A stretch of DNA of 64,000 bases from Utricularia gibba. Its lineage: Eukaryota > Streptophyta > Magnoliopsida > Lamiales > Lentibulariaceae. Position numbers and translations under genes: made by a program. The notes beneath the pieces are model-generated. The model was not told the origin of the DNA. It did not search any database and saw nothing but the letters and a program-made list of their open reading frames with translations. Each line of letters starts with the position of its first letter. Position 1 is the stretch's first letter. The stretch lies in the NCBI GenBank assembly GCA_002189035.1, contig NEEC01000025.1:496001-560000 (forward strand). Direction: 5' to 3'. This document shows positions 34,883-52,735 of the stretch, piece after piece.

Positions 34883-37800
34883 CTAAAGTTTTTCCTCCTG
34901 TACAGCAGCAGCGGCAGCAGGCATGACGAGATCAGTCTCCTGGAACTGGAAATGATCATTCTCCTCCCTGTCCTCGTCGTCGCTGCTGCTCTCCGGTTTC
35001 CTCTTCATGACCTTGGGCACGAATCTGGTCACCAACTTCGTCTCCGCCTCGCTGCTGCTGCTGCTGCTGCTCACCCTTTCGAATCTAACGGCGCTCACCT
35101 TCCTCGCATTCCCAGCAAGTATCTCCAGCTTGAACACCTGAGACTTCTCGTTCCCATCATGCCTCTCTCCTTCCTCTCCATTGTAGCTGCTTCCATCTTC
35201 CCGCTTGTCCTTTTCTAACACCACTTTTACCGTCTCCCCCGTCCTCGGAATGTAGCCGAATGCCTCGCACACGAAGCCGGAAACTGTCTCGCATTGATGG
35301 CCCTGCATGAGTCCACTCAGAAAAGGCAGATGTGATAGCGGTGGTGGATGGACGTACCTCCGGCATCTTGATGCTGAGGTCTGCAGAAAGATGGTCGATG
35401 GATGTGTTGGCATCAACGTCGTATATGCCCTCCGCGCGCATCACAATGTAGCCGGTTTTTTTCTGGATTTCCTCCTGCGTGAAAGAGATGATTTTTGCAA
35501 TAACACATCATCTTGGAAACCAGTTATGCTGATTAGGTACCTACCTTTGAGTCGTTCTCGTCGAAAATTTCGCCGACGATTTCCTCCACCACGTCCTCGA
35601 GCGTTACAATCTGTGGGAGGGAAGAAGAGTACATCAGAACACCTGGTTCTTCAGGAAGGGGAACTCACCCACAGAAGAAGTTGCAGTTGCCTACACCAAC
35701 AGTTCCACCATATTCATTCAGGACAACAGCCATGTGGACTTTCCGGATACGGAACTCGCGTAAGAGATTCCAAACCAACATCGAATCTGTGTTCAGGTGT
35801 AAGATTCCTCATCAACAATCTCACCAAATAAGGGTTCAGTAGCTCAAATGCACTTACCGGGAACAAAATATGCTGGCTTGTGCGCCATGTCTCCAACCTT
35901 AGAACTCTCCAGGAGTTCCCCCTTCAGAACCAAACATTACATAATTCCACATACTCAGCTATTACTCTACTCAGAAGGGTCAGAAGTTAACTAACCTTCT
36001 GCACAAAATCCAGAAGATCCATTGCATAGGCAATTCCAACAATGTTGTCGATACGCTCCTCAAAAACCGGCACCCTTCAAGCCAACGGAATAGTTGGTTT
36101 GAGTGTGGTAAAGCATTTGAAAAATAAGCAATCAGCATCACCTAGAATATTGATGATCCACCCAAGAATTATGGAAATCAATGAGTGAGGAACTGGCATC
36201 TATAGCAACGACATCCACTAAAGGTGTCATAACCTCCCTAACATGCGTGTCTTTTATCTCCAGTACATTTTCTATCATATCCTGTAAAATCCAACTGCGA
36301 TCATAATACATGTTACTGAAGACTGTTGTAACGTGATTGAACAAGATACCTGTTCTTCTTCCTCAATGGCACCGCTTAGCTCTGCTCCTCGTAGCATTAA
36401 TTTCAGTTCATCCTCAGTGACATACGGTTCTCTAGCACATTATCACAACACAAGCTTAATAAAAAGCAGTGATCCTGGGGCACTACAAATGATCAGCAAG
36501 TAAAAAGCAACGGGCAAGCTGATGTTTGTCCACTAAATAACTTTTTCCTCCATTCTCAATGTGCAGATTAATGTGAGCGCACCTTCTTCCCTTCAGTCCT
36601 AGCAACTTCAGTATCCCCATCGACAAATATGTCACCACTCTGCCTACAGGGTACAGAACTAGTGAAAGCCATGCCACTGGCCTGACCTAAAGGAACAATG
36701 ATGATAAAAACCATCAATAAAAATGGAATTGTGCATAGTTTTCTTTATATATATAGCATAAGGTGTACCACATGTAGAGCGAACATGAATCTTACCACAA
36801 ACCTCGCAACCTCGGTGGCATTATGGACGGCAATGCTTTTGGGAGTAATTTCGGTAAGAAGCAAAATAGCAACCTGGTGTATTATGAAGCATAGAGTTCA
36901 AAAACCTTCAGGAATAAAAAAACGAGCTGCATTCTATTAAATTCCCTAGATGGGATAAAGATGAAGTAGAGACTGAAAGCTTCCATCAAATCTACAAAAT
37001 TAGTGAAGGGCAGCGAGGAAAATCAAAACATACAGTCATCACTCCAGTAGCTGCACTGATACCAGCCTCGCCAAATATTGCCGTAGCAGCATCAGTAACC
37101 ATTGCTGTTGCACCAATATTCACCACCCTGGAAAGAAAATATTTCTGATAAGCCAGCGTGAATGCCTAATATTTTCAGAAAGAGTTGATTCTTAACAAAA
37201 TCAGGTCTACGTTGTGCCAATGAGGATTGTCGTAAGGAAACGAGTAACATCATTCCTAAGCATTCTGAATACACCAGTCTCTGATTCCTTCTCAGCCAGC
37301 TCCCGCACCTTCAATGAGCATGTAAGCAAGAAATATATTGTTGATCAGAATTCCAGACAAAAAGGACAACTGCTTGCCATCAAGCATACGCATGACTTCA
37401 TAACACAAAGGTAAGAAAATTTCTAATATGAAAAGCTGTTGAATAATTAAGCAAGGTAGTATTCGCAGGCAGAACGTGTACAATGCAGTTCTATTATAGA
37501 GATCTTCTGAAAACTAGATATCAGTCGGATTGGGAGTGATTCAACATGAATCTAGAACATGCATGCTCAAGCAAGTTCTCCTATAATCAAAGTGGCACTG
37601 TCAAGCAGCCAAGAGTTGAAGTCAAATCACACCAGAGCATTTTTACAGCCTTAGCATACCTTCCAAGGCCAGAGAGTGGTAATGGAGGTCTCAGCCAAAG
37701 AGAAGAATGCCGAAAGCCCTAACAACAGAGCAAGAACAAGCCCTTGTTCTTTGAAAACCGTCAAAACCTGTAAAACCTTGGGCCACGAAGTCCTCATCGT

Positions 37801-38243
37801 CGACACAATTCGTTCCCAAATCCCATATCCTGCAATGATACCACCTTCGGCGGCAAGCGCTCTCCGGCAATTCAACAAAATTACGACCCCAGTCACCGTG
37901 GCTGCAATCGTCAGCCCTCCTCTCGCAAAAATCCCAAGGAGCTTCTTTTTTTCCACCCTATTACCAATCTCGCAATCGCCATTTCTAGAGGAACTCGCTC
38001 TAAGCTTGAGCGAACGAAGGGGCGCTCTCTCATTGGGACTGACGGATGCAAACCGGGAAGTGTACAGTGCAGGACAATACATACTGTAGCGAAACCTCGT
38101 CCCTGCTGATCCTCGATCACTTTCAACAGCGGATTCCGCAAAACCTGGAATGACAAAGTCGAACGGCATGGAGATGGGTATCTGTACAAGAGCTTGGTCT
38201 CAGACATTGCTGCCGCCGACGCTGCAGAAACGGCGGCATCCAT
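34883..38243 (-). CDS. Chloroplast DUF21 (CNNM-like)/CBS/CorC-domain membrane protein
   Basis: Homologous to Arabidopsis At1g55930 and At3g13070, predicted chloroplast proteins related to CNNM/CorC ion transporters; the substrate is not established. Thirteen exons: 38243-37660, 37308-37211, 37127-37034, 36873-36796, 36686-36583, 36431-36350, 36281-36142, 36074-35996, 35921-35858, 35786-35695, 35610-35545, 35474-35358 and 35302-34883. The DUF21 membrane region begins at LGLSAFFSLAETSITTLWPW and runs through VAILLLTEITPKSIAVHNA. The CBS pair contains VREVMTPLVDVVAID and the VPVFEERIDNIVGIAYAMDL block. The CorC_HlyC domain contains VDANTSIDHLS and FVCEAFGYIPRTGE. The tail is acidic with a CTG-repeat serine run. 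From ATG 38243 the first exon is one base short; from ATG 38169 the frame is whole (647 residues). The transit peptide is expected in this exon. Confidence 0.9.
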
Positions 38244-38592
38244 TGTTCTTCCCACTTAATATACAGAAATTAATAAGAAACCCCCCAAAGATTCGGCTTT
38301 TATGGAATCTTTGGCCTTTTGGCTCTGAGATGAAATCTCGCAAGCACCAGGCGATAAGCTCCTTGCCCCGGAGAAACTCTCTCCGGCAAGTTGCGAGGAA
38401 AAGTTACATCAATACCCTCAATAGTTTTCTTTTTGATTAAATTAGGGGGAAAAAACCCTCGTTCATCCAAAGCAAACACAAAACTTTCAGTGAAGGAGCA
38501 CAGAACTAAAGCCTTCCCTTATTCAAATGAGGAACTAGAAGCTAGAAACATGACACGCTGATGATAAGCTCAAGCACCAGTGTGATAAGTTG

Positions 38593-43636
<5,044 letters not shown>

Positions 43637-44736
43637 GTTCAAAGACAGTCCACCCCAGAAAGGCAAACTGCCACCCCTTTCGAGCAATGGCCAGAAAGGG
43701 GTGATCAAAACAACAAATCTACTGAAGAATCCAGCAACCCTAAAAAAGGACCATAGCCAGAATTCTAGAAAAGGTAAAAGACGTGGCTGTATATATGGGG
43801 AAATGGAACAAAACACAAGTTGACGATGCAAATTGCAAACGCAAAAGACTTGGTGTGGGGGGCAAGAAATCCGTCAGCTGCAGTAAACATCAAAACAAAT
43901 ATTTTAATAAGCCGGTGGGTAGTGAAGTGTGCGACTCTAGAAGACAGTTCTATTTCTCTCACTCTCAGCAGCTGCAGAATTTCAGTCAAAGTTGCCGGTG
44001 TGAAACATCCTCTGAATCGCCTCTTCAGACTTTCCACAAAAGCAATTAAAACGTAACAAAAAATTCCGGAAAAGATTTCATATTATGAATATGTTTAGTT
44101 TCCATCAAATATTCCCCACGGGCTTCAAATTGAGGAGGAAGTCAAATAAGGTGGGTGCTGCCTACTGCCTACAAACGACCGAAAAGTCAGCGCGTCGCAT
44201 TCGCGGGAATATTCTAAACATAACCCGACGCGAGTGGGAAACATTCCTTTAGATGGGGTAACCCATGGGCCGACCCGGATAAGAGCCCAATCCATTTTTA
44301 AAAAACCAATATTGTGGAAAAAAGTAGATTTGCCTTTGCCTTTGCCTTCTTTACTATTAGATGATGTTGGATTTGGTGCAAATTTACTTGGATTTAATTT
44401 GTCACCTTTATTTCAATTGTAATTTTTTCTATACAAATGATTAGGAAATAACATTTTTTGAAACCTAAATCCTGACCAATGAAAATTACAACAAAACCAG
44501 TCTTTATTCCATCATCACACAATTGCTTACAACAGAAGTGAAGAGGCTGAGGCTGTGCAGTGCAGGCTAAAGAACATGTGTTCTCTGCTCATTCCAGCAG
44601 CAGAAACAAAATGTGAAAAAGAAAAAAACAAAAGTAGAGGGAAGTTACATGTTTGGTTACTTTTTTTTTTTTTTTTTTTTGTGCATCTGTGGGCATGCAC
44701 AAACCTGGTAGGTGAGAATAGGGAAGCAAGTTTCAG
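43637..44736. other. ABCC copy 1 promoter and SERAT2-derived 3' flank
   Basis: The left part is the ABCC copy 1 leader and promoter (TATATAT at 43790-43796 on the minus strand). The right part corresponds to the 3'UTR side of SERAT2, carried by the duplication. It contains a 20-base T run (44661-44680) that is only 9 bases long in the other copy (52671-52679). Confidence 0.6.
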
Positions 44737-44842
44737 CTATATCACATAATCAGACCACTGGGAGTGGGATGTCTGGTCCATGGTCAGGCTTGGGATGGTA
44801 TGCAGTTTCACTGGAGTCCCTTTTCCTCCGAGCAGCCTGGCC
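44737..44842 (-). pseudogene. SERAT2 3'-terminal fragment (last 35 codons)
   Basis: The bases match the end of SERAT2 (52736-52841), including the SDYVI-stop ending, with very few differences. The fragment stops abruptly at 44842 where CBS-gene intron sequence begins. It has no promoter or start of its own and cannot encode an acetyltransferase. Confidence 0.95.
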
Positions 44843-46289
44843 AGAAAATATTTCTGATAAGACACCCTAAATGCCAAATATTTTCAGAAAGAGTTGATTC
44901 TTAACAAAACCAGGTCAACGTGGTGCCAATGAGGATTGTTGTAAGGAACTGAGTAACATCATTCCTAAGCATTCTGAATACACCAGTCTCTGATTCCTTC
45001 TCAGACAGCTCCCGCACCTTCAATGAGCATGTAAGCAAGAAATATATTGTTGATCAGAATTCCAGACAAAAAGGTGTAAGGTAAGAAAAATTCTAATATG
45101 AAAAACTGTTCAATAATTAAGAAAGGTAGTATTCGCAGGCAGAACGTGAACAATGCAGTTCTATTATAGAGATCTTCTGAAAACTAGATATCAGTCGGAT
45201 TGGGAGTGATTCAACATGAATCTAGAACATGCATGCTCAAGCAAGTTCTCCTATAATCAGAGTGGCACTGTCAAGCAGCCAAGAGTTGAAGCCAAATCAC
45301 ACCCGAGCATTTTTACAGCCTTAGCATACCTTCCAAGGCCAGAGAGTGGTGATGGAGGTCTCAGCCATAGAGAAGAATGCCGACAGCCCTAACAACAGAG
45401 CAAGAACAAGCCCTTGTTCTTTGAAAACCGTCAAAACCTGTAAAACCTTGGGCCATGAATGAAGGAAATTGATCGAGTTTGGAGACTTTTGAGATCTGTA
45501 GTAACATTTACTTGAGGGCTTGATGATTTACAACAGATTACAGGGTATTTGTACACAAAAATAGATCCGTTGGAATCACAGTGAGAGCCGTTGCCTTGTC
45601 TTTATGTGTATGTGGACTTTGGGCTGTGGGCTTCAGTGAGTGGGCCGACATATGACTTCAGCATTTTGGGCTTAAGTATTAGGCTCCTGTCCAGAACAAT
45701 AAGCCCGAAATTCTTGAATGAGAGGGTCTTCGTCTTCGCGGAATTACGACAGAATTCAGGAAACTCGAAGGTTTCAGCAGCTGAGGCCATGTGAGTGTGT
45801 TCTGAGGCCTCAGTTGGGTAATCATCCTCCAACAATGAAGTCCTCATTGTCGACACAATTCGTTCCCAAATCCCATATCCTGCAATGATACCACCTTCGG
45901 CGGCAAGCGCTCTCCGGCAATTCAACAAAATTACGACCCCAGTCACCGTGGCTGCAATCGTCAGCCCTCCTCTCGCAAAAATCCCAAGGAGCTTCTTTTT
46001 TTCCACCCTATTACCAGCAATCGCCATTTCTAGAGGAACTTGCTCTAAGCTTGAGCGAACGAAGGGGCGCTCTCTCATTGGGACTGACGGATGCAAACCG
46101 GGAAGTGTACAGTGCAGGACAATACATACTGTAGCGAAGCCTCGTCCCAGGTGATCCTCTGATCATTTTCAACGGTGGATTCCCCAAAACCTGGAATGAC
46201 AAAGTCGAACGGCATGGAGATGGGTATCTGTACAAGAGCTTGGTCTCAGACATTGCTGCCGCCGACCCTGCAGAAACGGCGGCATCCAT
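44843..46289 (-). pseudogene. 5' fragment of the DUF21/CBS gene (exons 1-2)
   Basis: Copy of the start of the gene at 34883-38243. Exon 2 corresponds to 45017-44920 and exon 1 to 46289-45330. The fragment keeps the ATG and the transit-peptide region (MDAAVSAGSAAAMSETK) and the upstream DNA, but all exons from 3 on are missing. Exon 1 has lost 5 bases near 46015, which shifts the frame after SSRNGDC, and is split by a solo LTR. It is useful as an outgroup for copy 1: here the frame from MDAA runs unbroken through the place (about 38114) where copy 1 lacks a base. Confidence 0.93.
45460..45834 (-). mobile_element. Solo LTR of a retrotransposon (375 bp)
   Basis: An insertion absent from the matching place in the other copy of the duplicated DNA (around 37785). 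It begins TG and ends CA on the + strand and is flanked by a perfect 5-bp target duplication ATGAA (45455-45459 and 45835-45839). Read on the minus strand it starts TGTTGGAGGATGATTACC and ends TTTCCTTCA, which resembles the ends of Copia-type LTRs. No internal domain (gag, integrase, reverse transcriptase), primer-binding site or second LTR is present, so it is a solo LTR left by LTR-LTR recombination. It disrupts the CBS-gene fragment and must be younger than the duplication. Confidence 0.92.
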
Positions 46290-46639
46290 TGTTCTTCCCA
46301 CTTAATATACAGAAATTAATAAGAAACCCCCCAAAGATTCGGCTTTTATGGAATCTTTGGCCTTTTGGCTCTGTGATGAAATCTCGCAAGCACCAGGCGA
46401 TAAGCTCCTTGCCCCGGAGAAACTCTCTCCGGCAAGTTGCGAGGAAAAGTTACATCAATACCCTCAATAGTTTTCTTTTTGATTAAATTAGGGGAAAAAA
46501 CCCTCGTTCATCCAAAGCAAACACAAAACTTTCAGTGAAGGAGCACAGAACTAAAGCCTTCCCTTATTCGAAGATGAGGAACTAGAAGCTAGAAACATGA
46601 CACGCTGATGATAAGCTCAAGCACCAGTGTGATAAGTTG

Positions 46640-49600
46640 TTACATTTCGCCATTTGAACGGTTGTCAGAGCTCGAACTCGGCCGCATGCTGTACTCCGCT
46701 ACCAGCTTTGTAAATAAGGATGACTTGTCCTCCAGCAGCTTATCTGGTGCGCCATGCTCCTTGAGCAGCCCTGCAGGGGCGAACAAACAAACACCTGAAT
46801 GGGAATATGCTCGGAAGAGATTTGGTTGTGGGAATGGTGTACCGTTGTCTAGTAGCAAGACCATGTCACTGTCTAGAACCGATGTGATTCTGTGGGCAAT
46901 GGTTATGACTGTGGAGTCTGAAAAATACTGCTTGAGAGTTTGTTGAATCAAGTTGTCAGTGGCTGTGTCAACTGATGCTGTTGCTTCGTCCAGAATGAGG
47001 ATTCTGCTCTTCTTCAGCAGCACCCGAGCCAGACAAACGAGTTGCCTCTGACCAACGCTCCAGTTCTCCCCGTTTTCAGACACCTGAGAATCGAGCTTCT
47101 CCGCCTTCTTCCTTACTTCATCACCTAGCTGACATTTATCTAAAGCCTAAAAGAAACAGAGAAGTTCATCAGAGTTCAAAGCTCGTCTCTTTTCGTTCTT
47201 CAGGAACTTATTTTCAACTCACCTCCCAGATTTGATCATCCGTGTGCTCTTCAAGAGGATCTAGATTACTCCGAATGGACCCCTGAAACATGGTAGGATC
47301 TTGTGGGATGATGCTTAGTCTAGAGCGCAGGTCATGAAGCCCGATAAGAGAGATGTCAACACCATCAATCAGGATCTTCCCAGCAGTTGGCTCCACAATT
47401 CGGAACAGGGTCTGGATCAGAGTCGATTTACCGCTCCCAGTTCTGCCAACTATTCCAGTCTTCTTTCCACCATAGAAGGTGCAGCTGAGGCCTCGTAGCA
47501 CCACTGGCAAGTGAGGCGCATATCGTAACTAGAGATACGAGTGTGAATTTCTAGATGAAAATCAAGAACATTGTTGACAAAAAGCAACTTCGAATGTTCA
47601 CCTGAAGATCTTGTATGCTCACTTCTCCGTGCATTGGCCACTTACTCTGAGGCCTATTGGATTCGATTTCCAGAGGGGGTTCACTTGGAATATTTATGTA
47701 CTGAAGTATTCTTTCTACAGATATGATTTTATTTTCCATGTCGCAAAAGGACCATACGATCCAACTTTGCAGCATATTCAAGGTAAGGCCATAGGTAACA
47801 GCCAGACCAGCAAAGCCTACAATCATTCAGAAAAGAAAGAAAAAGAGCTTACTGTAGATTTCAAACGGAGTATCAGCAAAAGACCACAAACTCACTTGGA
47901 TCGATTGTTCCTTGTTGGACAGAAACCAGGAAAATCAGTGAAAAGGCGAAGGTGACAAGTGCAAAAATGGCAAGGCGCATGCACAGCCATTCCCTGGCAG
48001 CAGCTGCATGAAATTGTGGCCTTGAAAATGCGTCGATATATTTCATACTTAAGTCACGAAATCTCTGCTGTTGATCAAAACTTCGGATTGTACTTGTCCC
48101 CGAGATAGTTTCTGAAAAGTGTTGAAAAACCGGAGCCTTGCAGACACCGCTCAGTCGAGCGAGTTCTCGTGCAGAAGCAATGTAGTATCGCTGGAACAAC
48201 AAGATAGCAATATCAGTAAGATGTGTGTAAAATGCATGGAAGATTGAGAGTTTACCTGCAACAAAAAGCATATTGCTGCCACGGGAATAAAAACAATGAA
48301 TATCTGCCATGCAACCTGAGACATAACAAATATAACACACAAAAGCTGTATTGCAGCAATAAAAAAACTCCCAGCTACAGAAGCCATCCTCAAATCAAGT
48401 GTACTCTGATCTGTTGAAACCTGTCAAAAAACTTGTGTCGGGAGAAGCCTTGAAGACAAACAGAAAAAGAAGTTAGCATACCCTGTTTAGTATTCGTCCA
48501 CTAGGAGTGGAATCAAAGAAAGACATGGGTGCACGGAAAATGCACATAATCAATTTTTTGAAGAGAGTGTTTGCTGCCGCATATCCAATGGTTGCAATAA
48601 GTACTGCTCGGATGAAAATGCAGATACCAGTTGCAACAGCTAGTGCCAGGTACACGAGAATAAGAGTCGAACGCCCAACAGGACCAGGCTCATCTTTTGA
48701 GACAGGTGTTGCCCAAGCCATCCAGTAAGTGCTTCCAACATCAAGAACTTGAAACAGGATTTGTGACAACATTGCAAATGGTAATAGAAGTCCTCCGTAC
48801 CCCGTTGTAATATATTTCCAGTAAACTGATAGTCCAACACTTCCCTTCTCTCTTTCTTCATCTTGGACGAGCTCCCCCTTTGCTTCCCAACTATCATCCT
48901 GACTCTTTTTTGATTCTTGTCTATGTAACACTGGTTTGGAACTCCTAGGACTCCTTGGTCACTGATGATCTCTGTATCTTCTTTCAGAGAATCAAGAGCA
49001 CTCAGAGCCTCCTCGTGCGCCCCAACAAGTTCCATAAAGTCAGTTCCAGAGATGAGGATGTCATTATATTTTCCAGATTGTTTTATTTCTCCATCCTTCA
49101 TTACCTGATGACAGCTATTACATTAACCGAACAATACTCAGACATGCGATGCAAGAACTTAGAGATACACAAATACTTTACCACAATCAAGTCAGCTGCC
49201 GGCAGAAAATCCACTTGATGTGTCACATAGATCACGGTTTTAGAAGCCAAAAGCCCCAGAATACATTCCTAGAAATATAAAAAAAAAACATTAGAATCTT
49301 GAGCAAAAATGTCAAGTTTGGAGGGTGACAAGCGGGTGACCCAAAGAAAACTATCAATTCCGCAAATGCTTACATTAAATAGATGTGATCCTGTATGAGC
49401 ATCAACAGCACTAAAAGGATCATCAAACAAATAAATATCAGCATCTTGATAAAGAGCCCGTGCTATCTGTATCCTCTGTTTCTGACCACCACTCAAATTA
49501 ATTCCCCTTTCCCCAATAATAGTTTGATCTCCAGAAGAAAATACTTCCAAGTCTTTCTTAAGGGCGCATGCTTCCAAAATCCTCTCATACCTTCCACGAT

Positions 49601-51685
49601 CCATTGGCTTGCCAAACAAAATGTTTTCTTCAATCTTTCCACTTTGTATCCAAGCTGACTGAGGAACATAGGCCTTTGTTCCGCAGAGCCTAATAATACC
49701 AGATACTTTTGGCATTTCACCAAGAATACAAGAAAGCAAGCTCGACTTTCCAGAACCAACAACCCCACAAACTGCAACTCTCATGCCTCGAGATACTTTC
49801 AAATCAATATTTTTCAAAGTAGTAGGAGAAGAAGATTCATCCCAGCTGAAGTTCCCATTGATCACCTCTACAGCCATATCAGAACTACCAATGGGAAAAC
49901 TTTCCACAATATCAGACTGTAGATCATCTAGAGAAAGAAAGGATGCGACTCGTTTAAGTGAAACCTTAGTTTGAATAATCATGGATATCGTGTCAGGAAG
50001 TGTATAAATGGTCTCTTGAAGCATTCTGAAAGTTGCAAGCGCAGACAGTATTTTTCCTGACTCAAGAGGGATTCCCAGTAGCACACAAGTACCAAAGGTC
50101 ACAGCAGATACAAATGTAGGGGAAATCCAGAAGACAAAGCTGGAAACTGATCCAGTATAAAGATATTTTTTTAGCCAGCTTGCTTCAACATTCCGAATAT
50201 CCATGATTTTCTTCAGGAACTTGATTTCCCAAGCCTGAAGCTTTAAAATTCTCATGTTTTTCAATATCTCAGAGGTTGCTTTCATCCGTTCGTCTTTAGT
50301 TTTCATTAGATTATCCTGAAATTTATTTTGTAAACTTCCTATAGGAAAATTTAGTAGCATCACAAAAATTGTAGCCGCAAATCCGGCTATTGAAGCAATT
50401 CCAACATCCTTATACAATATTGTCAACGCCAGAACAACTTGTATGATGATAATCCATGAACTGTGAAAGTACCATGAAATACCAGATATCCGTTCTGCAT
50501 CAACAGCCATGAAATTTATAATTTCTCCTGACGTTTGGGTTTGCTTTGACTGAAAAGATAGAGTCAATCCCTTGTTATATATTTTGGCAACCAGTGCTGA
50601 CCTTACTCTGTAACCAGCCTGCTGTGCCGCAAAAAAGAAGTGTCTCTCTGCTATGCATTCGAAAAACTTGGCAAAGAAAAATGCAGAAACCAACATATAA
50701 CCTTCATTTTTCGGACGTCTTTTGCCGTTTAGATACTGAACGAAACTGTCAATGAGAAGAGGCCCAACATATGACGCCAATGTGCATACAAGACCACAGA
50801 AACCAGATAACGCGGTAGGTTTCCATGCAGAAAAAATTAATCCTTTAGCTAGCATAAAAGTGGTGACTTTGTTGCTCCCTCTGTGATAAGATTCGAGGTT
50901 GTTATTCAAAATTGGAAACGACTCCCGTACACTATCAGGGCCAGCAAGCTGAGGAACATCCTCGATGTCCAAGATTTTCTTGTATCCAAGAGAAATTAAG
51001 GGAGTAATCCAAGAGAACGTGAATACATTAAAAATGTTGGCTACAGCATAAGGAGTCACAGTTTCTTCCCCTTTCGGAGTTGGTTTTGACTCTACCGAAG
51101 CACCATTCAAAAGTGGTTCCTGAAGTGAGACGTTTTCGCCATTTCTCTGGGTAAAACCCACGTAACAATAAGCCAAACCCATCATCAATGAAAGGACATC
51201 AGAAATCCAAAACAGAGACGATAGATTACCATGCTTAGCATAATATATAAAGTCTATCACGACGCAGTAACAAGAAAGGCAGAAGAAGAACCCCCACCAT
51301 ACCCTGAGAAGAAGAGGGTACTTGGCCCCGTCGAGTTCACGACTTGAAATTGCAAGAATACATAAAGAAGTAACCAAGCCAGTGTTTTCATGCCAAAATC
51401 AACTAAAGTTAAAATCTTTTCTTCTTGCCAACCATTTCTATACCAGTAGAAGAAGCACAATAAGCAGAAGACAAGATTAAGCACTGAGAAACCCAAACAG
51501 AAATACGCTGTTGCCTTAGAGTAAGACAGAGTATTTTTAATGAGGATGCTGCTCTGGGTTTCTTCCCGATTTCTGTAAAACCTGTTGCAAAGCCACTGAA
51601 AGAGTAACACTCCTAAGAGAACAAGATGGCAAGAAGCTGTCAAGAGGCGCAAATATAATGGGTTGACAAAGATTTCATCATCCAT
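46640..51685 (-). CDS. ABCC3: ABCC-type (MRP) transporter, ABCC3-like, copy 2, with two frameshifts
   Basis: Tandem paralogue of copy 1. Exons: 51685-49374, 49268-49182, 49104-48482, 48420-48256, 48190-47896, 47816-47602, 47528-47223, 47146-46843 and 46770-46640. All motifs of copy 1 are present and NBD2 exon 7 is whole ([17 protein letters not shown]). However, exon 1 is one base shorter than in copy 1, with the break at about 51327 (near residue 120 in TMD0), and exon 3 is one base shorter at about 48953 (linker after NBD1). If both are real, copy 2 encodes only a short N-terminal peptide. The TATATAT box of copy 1 is changed here to GATACAT (51814-51820). The start is the first ATG, giving MDDEIFVNP. 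Confidence 0.9.
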
Positions 51686-52735
51686 GTTCACAGACAGCCC
51701 ACCTCAGAAAGGGAAACTGCCACCCCCTTCCGAGCAATGGCCAGAAAGGGGTGATCAAAGCAAAAAATCTACTGAAGAATCCAGGATTCTATCAAAGGTA
51801 AAAGACGTGGCTCGATACATGGGGAAGTCGAACAAAAACAAGTTGACGATGCAAATTGCAAAAGCAACAGGCTTGGTGTGGGGGGCAAGAAATCCGTCAG
51901 CTGCAGTAAACACCAAAACAAATATTTTAATAAGCCGGTGGGTAGTGAAGTGTGCGACTCCAGAAGACAGTTCTATTTCTGTCACTCACAGCAGCTGCAG
52001 AATTTCAGTCAAAGTTGCCGGTGTCAAACATCCTATGAATCGCCACTTCAGACTTCCTACAAAAGCAATTAAAACGTAACAAAAAATTCCGGAAAAGATT
52101 TCATATTGTGAAAATGTTTTGTTTCCATCAATTGAGGAGGAAGTCAAATAAGGTGGGTGCTGCCTGCTGCCTACAAACGACCGAAAAGTCAGCGCGTCGC
52201 ATTCGCGGGAATATTCTAAACATGACCCGACCCGCGTGGGAATATTCTAGAAAAGCTTCATATGGGCTAACCCATGGGCCGACCCGGATAAGAGCCCAAT
52301 CCATTTGTAAAAAACAAATATTGTGGAAAAAAGTAATTTGCCTTTGCCTTTGCCTTCTTTACTATTAGATGATGTTGGATTTGGTGCGAATTTATTTGGA
52401 TTTAATTTGTCACTTTATTTCAATTGTAATTTTTTCTATACAAATGATTAGGAAATAACATTTGTTGAAACCTAAATCCTGACCAATGAATATTACAACA
52501 AAACCAGTCTTTATTCCATCATCACACAACTGCTGACAACAGAAGTGAAGAAGAGGCTGAGGCTGTGCAGTGCAGGCTAAAGAACATGTGTTCTTTGCTC
52601 ATTGCAGCAGCAGAAACAAAATTTGAAAAAGAAAAAAACAAAAGCAGAGGGAAGTTACATGTTTGGTTACTTTTTTTTTGTGCATCTGTGGGCATGCACA
52701 AACCTGGTAGGTGAGAATAGGGAAGCAAGTTTCAG
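51686..52735. other. ABCC copy 2 promoter and SERAT2 3' flank
   Basis: Counterpart of 43637-44736. Relative to copy 1 it lacks about 27 bases near 51780 and carries an altered TATA position. The 3'UTR of SERAT2 lies at the right end. No gene is supported. Confidence 0.55.
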
